64,000 bases of DNA from an uncultured Kordia sp. Lineage in GTDB: Bacteria > Bacteroidota > Bacteroidia > Flavobacteriales > Flavobacteriaceae. Position numbers and translations under genes: made by a program. Position 1 is the first letter of the stretch. Every line of letters begins with the position of its first letter. The notes under the pieces are model-generated. The model saw only the letters and a list, made by a program, of their open reading frames with translations. It was not told the DNA's origin and ran no database searches. Where the stretch lies: the NCBI RefSeq assembly GCF_947489565.1, contig NZ_CANLEA010000009.1, positions 1 to 64,000 on the forward strand, in the 5' to 3' direction. Positions 44,443 through 53,673 of the stretch are shown piece after piece.

Positions 44443-46251
44443 ATGGTAAAAAAAATAATCCTCTCACTTCTTCTTTTCTTTTGTCTTGGCACGATGTTGT
44501 CTTTTGCTCAACAAGAAAAAGATACTGTAATTCTCAATTTAGAAAGAGAACTAAAAGAAGCTAAAATTGATACTGTAAAAGCCGATATTTTATTCAATAT
44601 AGGTTCACGTTTATTTGGCAGAGATAATCCGCGCGCTAAAAACCTTTTAAACGAAGCCGTAGATTTATTGCCTGAGGCATCTCTAAATAATGGCTTGCGA
44701 GGTCAAATTTACCAATACCTTGCCGCTATTAATAATGATCAAGGAAATTATCCTATTGCTATGACTCAGTTTATAAAAGCAAAAGAGCAATTTGATATTA
44801 CAAACGATTCTCTCCGAATTGCCAACCTACATCACAATATGGCTATTCTTCATAACTTTCAAGGGAATTTTGAACTTGCCAAAGAAAATTTATTCAAATC
44901 AATTCATATCAATACGATCTACAAAGACACGATTAGTCTTGCGCATAATTATAATACTTTGGGTGAAGATTATGGAATGACAAAAAAGCCTGATTCTGCG
45001 CTCTTTTATTTTGATAAATCTAAAAAACTATTTGCTGCATTAAACGATCAAAGAGGATTAAATAATGTAAAAGCACAGTTAGCTAAATTCTATTTAGGAT
45101 TAGGAGATTATAAAAAAAGTATTGCTTTGTTTAAAGAGTGTGTTGATTTTGGTGTTAAAAATGAGATTCCTATTTATCAAATTATCTATTCTAATAAATT
45201 AGCCTGGGCTTACAAAGAAGCTAAGGATTATAAAAATGCATTGAAATACTGCAAACAATCTTTAGATTTAGCATTAAAAAATCAGCATAGACAATGGATT
45301 TTTAATGGATATTTACAAAAAAGCGAAATTGAAGAAGCTATAGGTAATTATAAAGATGCCTATGCTAGTGCTAAGCTTCACAAAATATATTCTGATTCTA
45401 TATTTAATAAAAAAAACATTCGTAAAATAAAGGAACTCGAACTTACGTACGCCTTTAAAAAACAAAAATTAAAAGATAGTTTGCTCTTTGCCAAAGAAAA
45501 AGAATTTGCTGAAGTTGAAATCGAAAATCTGTCCATAAAAAACAAAGTAAAAAATCAATGGTTGCTATTTGGCGGATTAGGATTGCTAACTTTATTTCTA
45601 ATTATATACTTAGTTCGATCTCGTAAATTTGCTATTTCTAAGAAGAAACTTCAAGAACAGTTTTCGCAAGATTTGATCAACGGTCAAGAAGAAGAACGTT
45701 CTCGCCTAGCTAGAGAATTACATGATAGTGTTGGACAAAAATTGATGTTGCTAAGCAAAACCACTAAAAACTTAGGCAATGAAAATGCAGAACAATTGGC
45801 AAGTTCAACCTTAGAAGAAGTCCGCACCATTTCACGTGGTTTGCATCCTTCTAATTTAGAACGTTTGGGACTTACAGAAGCTGTGAATGCCTTGGTATAC
45901 GACATTAACGCAAATACAGACTTATTTTTTACAGAAGAAATTGATAATATAGACAATACACTTTCCAAGGAAGCAGAACTCCATCTATACCGAATTATTC
46001 AAGAGAGTTTAAGCAATATTGTAAAGCATTCAGAGGCAAAAGCTGTGAAAATGGAGATTCAGAAAAAAGAGAATAGTATCAACATTTTAGTAAGTGATAA
46101 TGGTAAAGGCTTTGATATTGAATCAAAATATAAAAACATGAGTTTGGGATTAAAAACTCTGTTTGAACGTGCCAGAATCATTGGAGCTTATATAAACCTA
46201 GTAAGTAACCATAATCAAGGAACAAAATTGATTTTGGAAATTGACTATTAA
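44443..46251 (+). CDS. TPR sensor histidine kinase 1 (NarL-type partner)
   Basis: 602 aa. Signal peptide (about residues 1-22), periplasmic TPR array (about 50-340), TM helix (about 373-392, LLFGGLGLLTLFLIIYLVR), HisKA_3 domain with the phosphoacceptor His in RLARELHDSVGQKL (about 430), and HATPase with NIVKHSEAKAV, LVSDNGKGFDIES and SLGLKTLFERARI. This is the UhpB/NarX/DesK-like class that pairs with LuxR-type response regulators. First of four tandem paralogs followed by the regulator; expressed from array A. Its kinase part is nearly identical in DNA to that of kinase 2. Confidence 0.9.
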   Translation: MVKKIILSLLLFFCLGTMLSFAQQEKDTVILNLERELKEAKIDTVKADILFNIGSRLFGRDNPRAKNLLNEAVDLLPEASLNNGLRGQIYQYLAAINNDQGNYPIAMTQFIKAKEQFDITNDSLRIANLHHNMAILHNFQGNFELAKENLFKSIHINTIYKDTISLAHNYNTLGEDYGMTKKPDSALFYFDKSKKLFAALNDQRGLNNVKAQLAKFYLGLGDYKKSIALFKECVDFGVKNEIPIYQIIYSNKLAWAYKEAKDYKNALKYCKQSLDLALKNQHRQWIFNGYLQKSEIEEAIGNYKDAYASAKLHKIYSDSIFNKKNIRKIKELELTYAFKKQKLKDSLLFAKEKEFAEVEIENLSIKNKVKNQWLLFGGLGLLTLFLIIYLVRSRKFAISKKKLQEQFSQDLINGQEEERSRLARELHDSVGQKLMLLSKTTKNLGNENAEQLASSTLEEVRTISRGLHPSNLERLGLTEAVNALVYDINANTDLFFTEEIDNIDNTLSKEAELHLYRIIQESLSNIVKHSEAKAVKMEIQKKENSINILVSDNGKGFDIESKYKNMSLGLKTLFERARIIGAYINLVSNHNQGTKLILEIDY

Positions 46252-46319
46252 TTCTCTAATACTATGCTAATTACAACCAAAATAAGTCATTCAACCCTAT
46301 AATTTCAAAAATAGAAACA

Positions 46320-48338
46320 ATGAAAAAGATAGTTATACTATTGCTGATGTTTAGCACTATATCTGTGTTTTCGCAAAAAGATTCATTGCAATTAAAAGTA
46401 GATGCATTTACAGCACGTATTCAAAAAGCTGAAGGTCTTGAAAAAATGCTTTTGTTAGATACTTTGTGTGGACTTACCATAGATGTTCCTAGATATAAAT
46501 ATGATTCTATTTCCAAAGTCACCATCGCACATGCTATAAAATTAGATTCTATTAATTTTGCCACAAAACATTTAGCGACACTTCTTTATTTATTTAATAA
46601 GCAATATGAAAGACCAGAAGAAGGACTTCAAATATTTCAGGAATTTCACCAAAAAAAATTACGAATAACGGACACACTTGCACTTGCGTACCTTTACTTA
46701 GAAGCGTCTGAATCTTACTTTAACTCTGGATTTGAAAAAAAATCGATTGTTTGGTACGATAAAGCTATGAAAATGGCATTAAAAGCCAGCGACTCTAGTT
46801 TGCATGGCAGAATTATGGGACACAAAGCCTATGCGCTTTCAGAAATGGGAGATTTTGCAACTGCTTCTACCACATTTCAAAAGGCATTAGTGTTTTTCAT
46901 GAAAAAGAAAGACACGACTAATATCATTAGAATACGCGGAGGTTTATCAATTATTTATGGAAAAAATGAATTCTTTAACGAATGCTTACAAGAACTAGAT
47001 GAAATAGAAAAATTAGCAAAAGCTGCCAATAATATTCCTGCACAAATTGTAACACTGGGCAACATGGCAAACGCATATCATGGACAACAAAATTATGCAA
47101 AAAGTATTGAAAGTAATCATAAAGCATTGCAATTTATTGAGCAATACCCGATGTTTCAAAGTTTGGAAGATTCTCGACTTCTAGGTCAAATTACGAATTA
47201 TTTAGAAGTAGACAGTCTGCAAAAAGCGAAACAAATGTTACTAAGATTAGAAAAGATATTACAAGCTTCTAATAACGATTATAGTATCCAAACAAAATAC
47301 ATGGCTTCATTGGCAAGAATACACTTTAAAGAAAAAAAATACACTAAAGCCAAAGAAGTGGCTATCCAGTTACTTAGTTTATTGAAGAACTCTTCTAGTT
47401 ATGAAGATGATATGGAAGCCAATAATATATTACATAGCATAGAAGAGAAACTTGGAAATAAAGAAGCAGCCTACAACTATTACAAAACATACACCAAAAT
47501 TAAAGATTCCATTGAGTCTGTTAAAAAAACTAATGCGCTCGCCTACTACCAAACATTGTATGAAACGGAGAAAAGAGATGCCACGATTCAACATCAAGAA
47601 GCTGAAATTACATTGTTAGATACCAAAAATAAAATAAAGTCGCAATGGTTATTATTAGGCGGACTTGGATTGCTTTCTCTTTTTATAATTGCATACTTGA
47701 TACGCGCTCAAATGTTTGTAAAAAAACAACAAAAACTCCAAAAGCAATTCTCTCATGATTTAATCAAAGGACAAGAAGAAGAACGTTCTCGCCTAGCAAG
47801 AGAATTACATGATAGTGTTGGACAAAAATTGATGTTGCTAAGCAAAACCACTAAAAACTTAGGCAATGAAAATGCAGAACAACTCGCAAGTTCTACCTTA
47901 GAAGAAGTCCGTACCATTTCAAGAGGCTTGCATCCTTCTAACTTAGAACGTTTGGGACTTACCGAAGCTGTGAATGCATTAGTATATGACATTAATGCGA
48001 ATACGGATTTATTCTTTACGGAAGAAATTGATAATATAGACAATACACTTTCCAAAGAAGCAGAACTACATTTATACCGTATTATTCAAGAGAGTTTAAG
48101 CAATATTGTAAAGCATTCTGGAGCAAAAGCGGTAAAAATGGAAATTCAGAAAAAAGAAAACAGTATTGATGTACTCGTAAGTGATAATGGAAAAGGATTT
48201 GATTTTGAATCGAAATATAAAAACATGAGTTTGGGATTAAAAACCTTGTTTGAACGTGCCAAAATAATTGGTTCAAAATTAATTTTAAAAAGTGAAATAA
48301 ATCAAGGAACTGTAATTAGTTTGAATGTTCCAATTTAA
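46320..48338 (+). CDS. TPR sensor histidine kinase 2
   Basis: 672 aa. Signal peptide (about 1-18), longer periplasmic TPR region than kinase 1, the coiled segment ALAYYQTLYETEKRDATIQH, TM helix (about 440-460), HisKA_3 (LARELHDSVGQKL) and HATPase (VSDNGKGFDFES). The C-terminal about 220 residues differ from kinase 1 at only a few positions, whereas the TPR half is only distantly similar. It lies 68 bp after kinase 1 and ends before kinase 3. Confidence 0.9.
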   Translation: MKKIVILLLMFSTISVFSQKDSLQLKVDAFTARIQKAEGLEKMLLLDTLCGLTIDVPRYKYDSISKVTIAHAIKLDSINFATKHLATLLYLFNKQYERPEEGLQIFQEFHQKKLRITDTLALAYLYLEASESYFNSGFEKKSIVWYDKAMKMALKASDSSLHGRIMGHKAYALSEMGDFATASTTFQKALVFFMKKKDTTNIIRIRGGLSIIYGKNEFFNECLQELDEIEKLAKAANNIPAQIVTLGNMANAYHGQQNYAKSIESNHKALQFIEQYPMFQSLEDSRLLGQITNYLEVDSLQKAKQMLLRLEKILQASNNDYSIQTKYMASLARIHFKEKKYTKAKEVAIQLLSLLKNSSSYEDDMEANNILHSIEEKLGNKEAAYNYYKTYTKIKDSIESVKKTNALAYYQTLYETEKRDATIQHQEAEITLLDTKNKIKSQWLLLGGLGLLSLFIIAYLIRAQMFVKKQQKLQKQFSHDLIKGQEEERSRLARELHDSVGQKLMLLSKTTKNLGNENAEQLASSTLEEVRTISRGLHPSNLERLGLTEAVNALVYDINANTDLFFTEEIDNIDNTLSKEAELHLYRIIQESLSNIVKHSGAKAVKMEIQKKENSIDVLVSDNGKGFDFESKYKNMSLGLKTLFERAKIIGSKLILKSEINQGTVISLNVPI

Positions 48339-48342
48339 AAAT

Positions 48343-50367
48343 ATGATGAAAAAAATACTTGTTTTAGCACTTATCTTACATGGCTATTTTATGGCTGCAC
48401 AAGATGATGTAGAAACAAAAATAAAAACCCTAAAAAATACAATCACAACTTCGGAAGGCATTCAAAAACTGGTTGCATTAGATAGTTTGACAAGTTTGGT
48501 ATTGAACAAAACTGAATATGCATACGATTCTATTGCTAAAGTGACTATTGCATATGCGCTAAAACTAGATTCTGTCAATATTGCTGTAGCTAATACTTCT
48601 TCGCTGATTCGTTATTATGCCTACAGCGGAAATAAAACGAAAGAAGCCATAACAACTTTTGAAGAATTCACTTCAAAAAATATAGTACAAAAAGAACCTT
48701 CGAAACTTGCCAAATTATATCTAAATGGTGCAAATAGTTATTTCTTTAATGGAATGATTAAAAAAGCAATTTCGACATATACTGAAGCGGAAAACTTAGC
48801 ACTTTTAAACAATGACAGTACCACTTATGGACAAGCTAGAGCTTACAAAGCTTCTGCCTATTCTGAAAATGGAGATCAAGTTACGGCCTCTAAATTATTG
48901 AAAGAAACTGCCAATCTCTTCACCCGAAAAAAAGATACCACTAACCTATTAGAATCTCGCATGATTTTATCGACTGTGTACGGTAGAGTGAATTTCACCA
49001 AAGAAGCACAGGAAGAAATGAATGAAATTATTAAGATTGCTAAAGTTTCAAAAAAATACGGTTTACTTTTATCTACCATGTATAATTCTTCTATCAATTA
49101 TCATGAATTGGAACAATACGATAAGCGATTGGCTATCTTGAAAGAAGCATATCGTTATATTACAGATTTACAACTCAAAAATCAACGCGTAGCGCCGCTC
49201 ATCAAATATTCATTATTATCTGCGTATACTACTGCAGACAGTTTACCGCAAGCAACCAAACTTTACCGTGCCATTGAACAAGAAGTAACGGATGAAGAAG
49301 CACTGTATTTTAAAGAAAATTATTTAAAGGCTAAAGCAGACTACTTTATCTTCATAGGAAACTACGACGAAGCACTCAAAATTTCTAAAAAACTATTATC
49401 GAGCAGACTAAAGTCAAAGAATGTCGAAGGAATTTATAAAGCGTATGAAAAGCTATCTGTTTGTTATAAAGAACTCAACGACTACGAAAATGCGTACACA
49501 TATTTCACCAAATATGAAGCGCTCAAAGACTCTGTAAACACCGTTCAAAAAGTAAAGGCGCTTTCGTACTACCAAACCTTGTATGAAACAGAAAAACGTG
49601 ACTTTAAAATAGCTTCTCAGCAAAATGAAATTACGGTGCTGGATGAAAAAAATAAAATCAAACAACAGTGGATTATCTTTGGGAGTTTAGGATTGCTTGT
49701 TACATTTATTATCATCTATTTGATGCGCTCGCAAAAATTTGTAAAAAAACAGCAAGTATTACAAGAACAATTTTCACAAGACTTAATCAAAGGACAAGAA
49801 GAAGAACGTTCTCGATTGGCAAGAGAATTACATGATAGTGTTGGACAAAAACTCATGTTGCTTTCCAAACAAACCAAAAAATTAGAAAATCCAAATATGG
49901 AAAACTTGGCAAGTTCAACCTTAGAAGAAATACGTACCATTTCAAGAGGCTTGCATCCTTCCAATCTAGAACGTTTGGGATTAACCACAGCCATCAATGC
50001 ATTGGTATATGACATCAATGCAAGTACTGATTTATTTTTCACAGAAGAAATTGATAATATAGACAATATACTTTCCAAAGAAGCAGAACTCCATTTATAT
50101 CGTATCATTCAGGAAAGTTTGAGTAATATTGTAAAACATTCAGAAGCGAAAGCGGTAAAAATGGAAATTCAGAAAAACGAAAGCAGTATTGATATACTGG
50201 TAAGTGATAATGGAAAAGGGTTTGACTTTGAATCGAAATTGAAAAATCTAAGTTTAGGTTTAAAAACCTTATTTGAGCGTGCAAAAATATTAAATGCTGT
50301 ATTGAGTTTGGATGGAAAAAAAGGAGAAGGTACTATCATGAAGTTAAGCATCCCGATACAAAATTAA
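48343..50367 (+). CDS. TPR sensor histidine kinase 3
   Basis: 674 aa from the ATG-ATG at 48343 (preferred; an ATG at 48325 overlaps the previous gene by 14 bp and would put six residues ahead of the signal peptide). Signal peptide, TPR array, the segment ALSYYQTLYETEKRDFKIAS, TM helix, HisKA_3 (LARELHDSVGQKLMLLSK) and HATPase (VSDNGKGFDFES). Most similar to kinase 2 in its sensor half. Tightly packed in the operon, with kinase 4 starting 3 bp after its stop. Confidence 0.9.
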   Translation: MMKKILVLALILHGYFMAAQDDVETKIKTLKNTITTSEGIQKLVALDSLTSLVLNKTEYAYDSIAKVTIAYALKLDSVNIAVANTSSLIRYYAYSGNKTKEAITTFEEFTSKNIVQKEPSKLAKLYLNGANSYFFNGMIKKAISTYTEAENLALLNNDSTTYGQARAYKASAYSENGDQVTASKLLKETANLFTRKKDTTNLLESRMILSTVYGRVNFTKEAQEEMNEIIKIAKVSKKYGLLLSTMYNSSINYHELEQYDKRLAILKEAYRYITDLQLKNQRVAPLIKYSLLSAYTTADSLPQATKLYRAIEQEVTDEEALYFKENYLKAKADYFIFIGNYDEALKISKKLLSSRLKSKNVEGIYKAYEKLSVCYKELNDYENAYTYFTKYEALKDSVNTVQKVKALSYYQTLYETEKRDFKIASQQNEITVLDEKNKIKQQWIIFGSLGLLVTFIIIYLMRSQKFVKKQQVLQEQFSQDLIKGQEEERSRLARELHDSVGQKLMLLSKQTKKLENPNMENLASSTLEEIRTISRGLHPSNLERLGLTTAINALVYDINASTDLFFTEEIDNIDNILSKEAELHLYRIIQESLSNIVKHSEAKAVKMEIQKNESSIDILVSDNGKGFDFESKLKNLSLGLKTLFERAKILNAVLSLDGKKGEGTIMKLSIPIQN

Positions 50368-50370
50368 ACA

Positions 50371-52227
50371 ATGAATAAAATCATCGTACATATACGTTGT
50401 ATCCTATTTTGGACATTCGTTCTCTTTTCAGTGAATGTACTTTCGAAAACAAGCACACATAACATTCAAGATTCTTCTATTAAAAATAAAGATACAACCT
50501 TACTACGATTAAACAGTAACTATCAAAAGGCAAAAAATGATTCTATTAAATGCCATGTTTTATTAGAAATTGCTGCGTATCAAATGCACAGAGATGTCGA
50601 TGATGCAAAAAGAGTTTTACAGGAAGCAAACCAAATTTATCAATCGGGCAAGTACAATTTTAAACCAATTACAGAAGCCACAATTCAACGATACTATGGT
50701 ATAACTTATAGACGTTCAGGATATTTTAAAGAAGCACTAGAAGCATATCAAAAAACAAAAGATATTTATATAAAAGTAGGTGATTCTATCGATATTTCTA
50801 GAATAGATCATCTGTTTGCTGTTTTGTACTCCAGCATGGGAGATGATGAAAAAAGTGAAGCATATGCCAGAGAAGCCATTCGAATTAATACACGAATCCA
50901 TGAGAAAAAAGGACTTGCGTTCAATTATAGTTTAATTGGTGATATTTTCAAACAAAAAGAAAACATAGATTCAGCACTATACTATTATCAAAAATCGAAA
51001 CAACTCTTTCAAAAAATAAACAGAGAAGATGGATGGCGCAGAATCAATAGTAAAATAGCTAAAATATTAGAAGAAAACGGAAAGTATGCGGAAGCTTTAA
51101 AATACTATTTTGAAGATTTAGATAATAAAATGAAAGTGGGTTATGATCAAGGAATATCTTCAGCTTACGCTAGAATTTCGAATGTCTATATAAAATTGAA
51201 TAACTATAAAAAGGCAGAAGAGTTTGCAGAAAAAGGGCTGAAAGCTGCGCAAGAAGGCAAACTTATACGAATGATTTCTAGCTCATATTTACAAAAAGCA
51301 AAAGTCTATGAAAAGTTTAAAAATTATAAGGAAGCATATTTAAACAAAGAGCTGTATTATACATATAGAGATTCAACTTTAGATATTGAAAATGTCAAGA
51401 AAATTCAAGAATTAGAACTGACGTATGAATTTCGCAAAGAAAAAGTAAAAGACAGTATGCAATTGGTGAAAGAACGTGAAATTGCAGAAACCAACGTACA
51501 TTTACTTGAAGCAAAAAACAAGCTCAACCGACAATGGCTACTCTTTGGCGGATTGGGATTAGTTGCGTTATTTTCTATTATCTACTTGGTGCGTTCTAGA
51601 AGATTTGCCATCTCAAAACAAACATTGCAAGAACAATTCTCTCATGATTTAATCAAAGGACAAGAAGAAGAACGCTCACGATTGGCCAGAGAATTACATG
51701 ATAGCATAGGACAAAAATTGATGCTACTTTCCAAACAAACCAAAAGAATAGACAATCCAAATATGGAAAATTTGGCAAGTTCAACCTTAGAAGAAGTTCG
51801 CACAATATCACGCGGCTTGCATCCTTCTAACTTAGAACGTTTGGGTCTTACTGAAGCGGTGAATGCTTTGGTATACGATATCAACGCAAATACGGATCTA
51901 TTTTTCACAGAAAATATTGAAAATGTTGATAATCTATTATCCAAAGAATCAGAACTGCATTTATATCGTATAATTCAAGAAAGTTTGAGTAATATTGTAA
52001 AACATTCAGAAGCGAAAGCGGTTACATTAGACATTCAAAAAGAACAGCAAAAAGTAACCGTTTCTATCAATGACAATGGAAAAGGATTTGATATTGACTC
52101 CAAACGAAAAAGTATCAGTTTGGGAATCAAAACCTTATTTGAACGTGCACGTATCATCAATGCTTCTATTGATTTGGAGAGTAACATAGGGAAAGGGACA
52201 AAACTAACCGTAAGTATACCAATATAA
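50371..52227 (+). CDS. TPR sensor histidine kinase 4
   Basis: 618 aa. Signal peptide (about 1-26), TPR array (for example YRRSGYFKEALEAYQKTKD, YKKAEEFAEKGLKAAQE), TM helix (about 385-405), HisKA_3 (LARELHDSIGQKL) and HATPase (INDNGKGFDIDS). The sensor half most resembles kinase 1; the kinase half is the most diverged of the four but still closely similar. It starts 3 bp after kinase 3 and is followed after 2 bp by the response regulator. Confidence 0.9.
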   Translation: MNKIIVHIRCILFWTFVLFSVNVLSKTSTHNIQDSSIKNKDTTLLRLNSNYQKAKNDSIKCHVLLEIAAYQMHRDVDDAKRVLQEANQIYQSGKYNFKPITEATIQRYYGITYRRSGYFKEALEAYQKTKDIYIKVGDSIDISRIDHLFAVLYSSMGDDEKSEAYAREAIRINTRIHEKKGLAFNYSLIGDIFKQKENIDSALYYYQKSKQLFQKINREDGWRRINSKIAKILEENGKYAEALKYYFEDLDNKMKVGYDQGISSAYARISNVYIKLNNYKKAEEFAEKGLKAAQEGKLIRMISSSYLQKAKVYEKFKNYKEAYLNKELYYTYRDSTLDIENVKKIQELELTYEFRKEKVKDSMQLVKEREIAETNVHLLEAKNKLNRQWLLFGGLGLVALFSIIYLVRSRRFAISKQTLQEQFSHDLIKGQEEERSRLARELHDSIGQKLMLLSKQTKRIDNPNMENLASSTLEEVRTISRGLHPSNLERLGLTEAVNALVYDINANTDLFFTENIENVDNLLSKESELHLYRIIQESLSNIVKHSEAKAVTLDIQKEQQKVTVSINDNGKGFDIDSKRKSISLGIKTLFERARIINASIDLESNIGKGTKLTVSIPI

Positions 52228-52229
52228 TT

Positions 52230-52874
52230 ATGGACAAAAAAATTACAATAGTTACCGCAGACGATCATCCAATGCTTTTAAAGGGCTTAACGGAAGAACT
52301 CACTACCAATGGTTATAATGTGATTGGACAAGCTACCAATGGAATTCAAGCCTTAGAACTTGTCTTAAAACTTCAACCTGCCATTGCACTATTAGACATT
52401 GACATGCCAGTCTTAACAGGATTTGAAGTCATTAAAATGGCACGTGAAAAAGGAGCGAAAACCAAATTTATCATTCTATCATTTCACAAAGAATCCTATT
52501 ATATTGTGCAGGCAAAAGCTTTTCAAATTGATGGCTATTTGCTCAAAGAAGATACTTTTTTTGAAATAGAACACTGCATCAACGAAGTCCTAAACGGCAA
52601 TATATACTTTAGCAAATCTATTGACGATCAACCCTTGCAAAATGCCAGTGAGGAATTGAAGCGTTTGAATTTATTGACACTCTCCGAAACTAAAATTCTA
52701 AAACTCATTGCGCAAGAAATCTCCAATCAGGAAATTGCGGATACACTTTCGGTTTCCATTCGAACTATTGAAAAACATCGTAGTAACATCATAGAAAAGT
52801 TAGGACTCAAAAAGGGAAATAACGTATTGACCAATTGGGCTTTGTTAAATCGAAATGTAATTCTTTCACAATAA
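52230..52874 (+). CDS. NarL/FixJ-type response regulator
   Basis: 214 aa. Receiver with acidic pair Asp11-Asp12, phosphoacceptor Asp56 (IALLDIDMP) and conserved Lys in YLLKED; C-terminal LuxR-type HTH (about 145-205) with LTLSETKILKLIAQEISNQE followed by IADTLSVSIRTIEKHRSNI. It is the only full regulator in the kinase operon, 2 bp after kinase 4, so all four kinases are expected to phosphorylate it. LuxR-type dimers commonly bind TAC-GTA-like sites, making it the best candidate for binding the TACGTA arrays, including the one that drives its own operon. Confidence 0.93.
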   Translation: MDKKITIVTADDHPMLLKGLTEELTTNGYNVIGQATNGIQALELVLKLQPAIALLDIDMPVLTGFEVIKMAREKGAKTKFIILSFHKESYYIVQAKAFQIDGYLLKEDTFFEIEHCINEVLNGNIYFSKSIDDQPLQNASEELKRLNLLTLSETKILKLIAQEISNQEIADTLSVSIRTIEKHRSNIIEKLGLKKGNNVLTNWALLNRNVILSQ

Positions 52875-52877
52875 AAA

Positions 52878-52945
52878 TACGTACCAACACGTAGTATTTA
52901 CGAGTTGGTGCTTATAGGATTCGCTTTGCGCACATGTTATCTTGC
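52878..52945 (+). promoter_or_regulatory. TACGTA box array B and promoter of the pseudo-receiver gene
   Basis: Boxes TACGTA (52878), CACGTA (52888), TACGAG (52899) and TGCTTA (52909) at offsets 0, 10, 21 and 31; -7 TATCTTGC at 52938, 60 bp from box 1. It begins 3 bp after the response-regulator stop. The pseudo-receiver ATG follows at 52974. Confidence 0.7.
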
Positions 52946-52973
52946 AGTACTTTGAAACATGAATGAACTGTAG

Positions 52974-53291
52974 ATGAAAATAGTACTCGCACATAGTGAT
53001 ATCAACTACATGAAAAAGTTAAAAATATTCTTCCTAAACAAAGGAGTTACGGATATTCATGCCTTTTCTAATGGCTTTAATGCCTTATCACATATTATCA
53101 AATCCCGAAGTAATATCGTAATAATTGAAGAAACACTGCCTGGTTTAAATGCTACTGACATACAAAATGCACTTGTATTCAAACATCTAAAACCAGAAAT
53201 TATCATCCTCAAACCTTACAGAAATATTCCGCCTGAAAAAGTCATTTCCAAAATAAAATCTGAATTTAGTCTAGACAAAACAACTTTTTAA
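52974..53291 (+). CDS. Stand-alone pseudo-receiver (REC-like, Asp replaced by Glu)
   Basis: 105 aa. The overall pattern matches a CheY-like receiver: strand KIVLAHSD, strand SNIVIIEETLPGL where the phosphoacceptor is expected, and IIILKPYR with the conserved Lys80-Pro. The phosphoacceptor Asp (four residues before Pro) is Glu52, and only one Asp (Asp9) remains of the acidic pair. It therefore probably cannot be phosphorylated and may act as an adaptor, or Glu52 may mimic the phosphorylated state. It is driven by array B and closed by a terminator, so it is a single-gene unit under the same control as the kinases. Confidence 0.7.
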   Translation: MKIVLAHSDINYMKKLKIFFLNKGVTDIHAFSNGFNALSHIIKSRSNIVIIEETLPGLNATDIQNALVFKHLKPEIIILKPYRNIPPEKVISKIKSEFSLDKTTF

Positions 53292-53378
53292 TGCTATGGT
53301 AGCAAATAGTATTGTGTTTAAAATTTTTGAAGACATAAAAGTGTAAGTGTAGGTTAGTTAAGCACATTACTATTTACG

Positions 53379-53411
53379 AAAGGTTATTCACTATTTGAAT
53401 AACCTTTTTTT
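53379..53411 (+). terminator. Terminator of the pseudo-receiver gene
   Basis: AAAGGTTATTC (53379-53389) pairs perfectly with GAATAACCTTT (53397-53407) around a 7-nt loop, followed by T-tract. Confidence 0.9.
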
Positions 53412-53427
53412 ATGACACTAATTTTCA

Positions 53428-53495
53428 TAAGTACTACTACGTAAAATCTACGAGTCATCCCGTATTTTATAAAAATCGCTTCGCTCCTATCTTGC
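53428..53495 (+). promoter_or_regulatory. TACGTA box array C, no protein gene directly downstream
   Basis: Boxes TAAGTA (53428), TACGTA (53438), TACGAG (53449) and CCCGTA (53459) at offsets 0, 10, 21 and 31; -7 TATCTTGC at 53488, again 60 bp from box 1. Downstream there is only a five-codon frame and then a hairpin-like sequence ending in GCGTTTTTTC near 53611. Confidence 0.65.
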
Positions 53496-53501
53496 AACCA
53501 T

Positions 53502-53612
53502 GAAAAATAAGACATAATAAGATTATCAGATTGTTTAGTTTACGATAAAAACGCTGCGATATACTATTTTTTTTCGGGCAAAAAGAAATACGGATATTGT
53601 GGCGTTTTTTCA
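53502..53612 (+). ncRNA. Candidate small RNA from array C promoter
   Basis: A transcript starting about 7 nt after the -7 element would run to AAAAACGC (53547-53554), which can pair with GCGTTTTTT (53602-53610), giving a T-rich end after about 110 nt. The stem is weak and the loop long. No protein frame longer than a few codons is on this strand. It may be a small RNA, a decayed gene, or a long leader of the BspA-like gene. Weak evidence. Confidence 0.25.
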
Positions 53613-53620
53613 TCCCAACA

Positions 53621-53668
53621 CCAAAAACCCAAGACCAAAAACCCAAAACCCAAAACCCAAAACCCAAC
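53621..53668 (-). repeat. GGGTTTT tandem repeat (G-quadruplex-capable on the minus strand)
   Basis: CCC runs at 53642, 53649, 53656 and 53663 with exact 7-bp period, and another at 53628. On the minus strand this is (GGGTTTT)4, sufficient for a three-layer G-quadruplex. It lies between arrays C and D, upstream of the surface-protein gene; the tract produces an artificial frame upstream of the real start. Confidence 0.75.
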
Positions 53669-53673
53669 AAACA

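Noticed and set aside
45684-45968. Conserved minus-strand frames inside each kinase gene (also at 47753, 49716 and 51642)
   Set aside because: They recur only because the kinase domains are nearly identical; they are antisense shadows.
53621-53668. CRISPR array
   Set aside because: Seven-bp unit with no spacers and no cas genes nearby.
53467-53670. Minus-strand frame with repeated GFWVLGFW-like residues
   Set aside because: The frame is only a translation of the GGGTTTT tract and crosses promoter C; no signal of a real protein.
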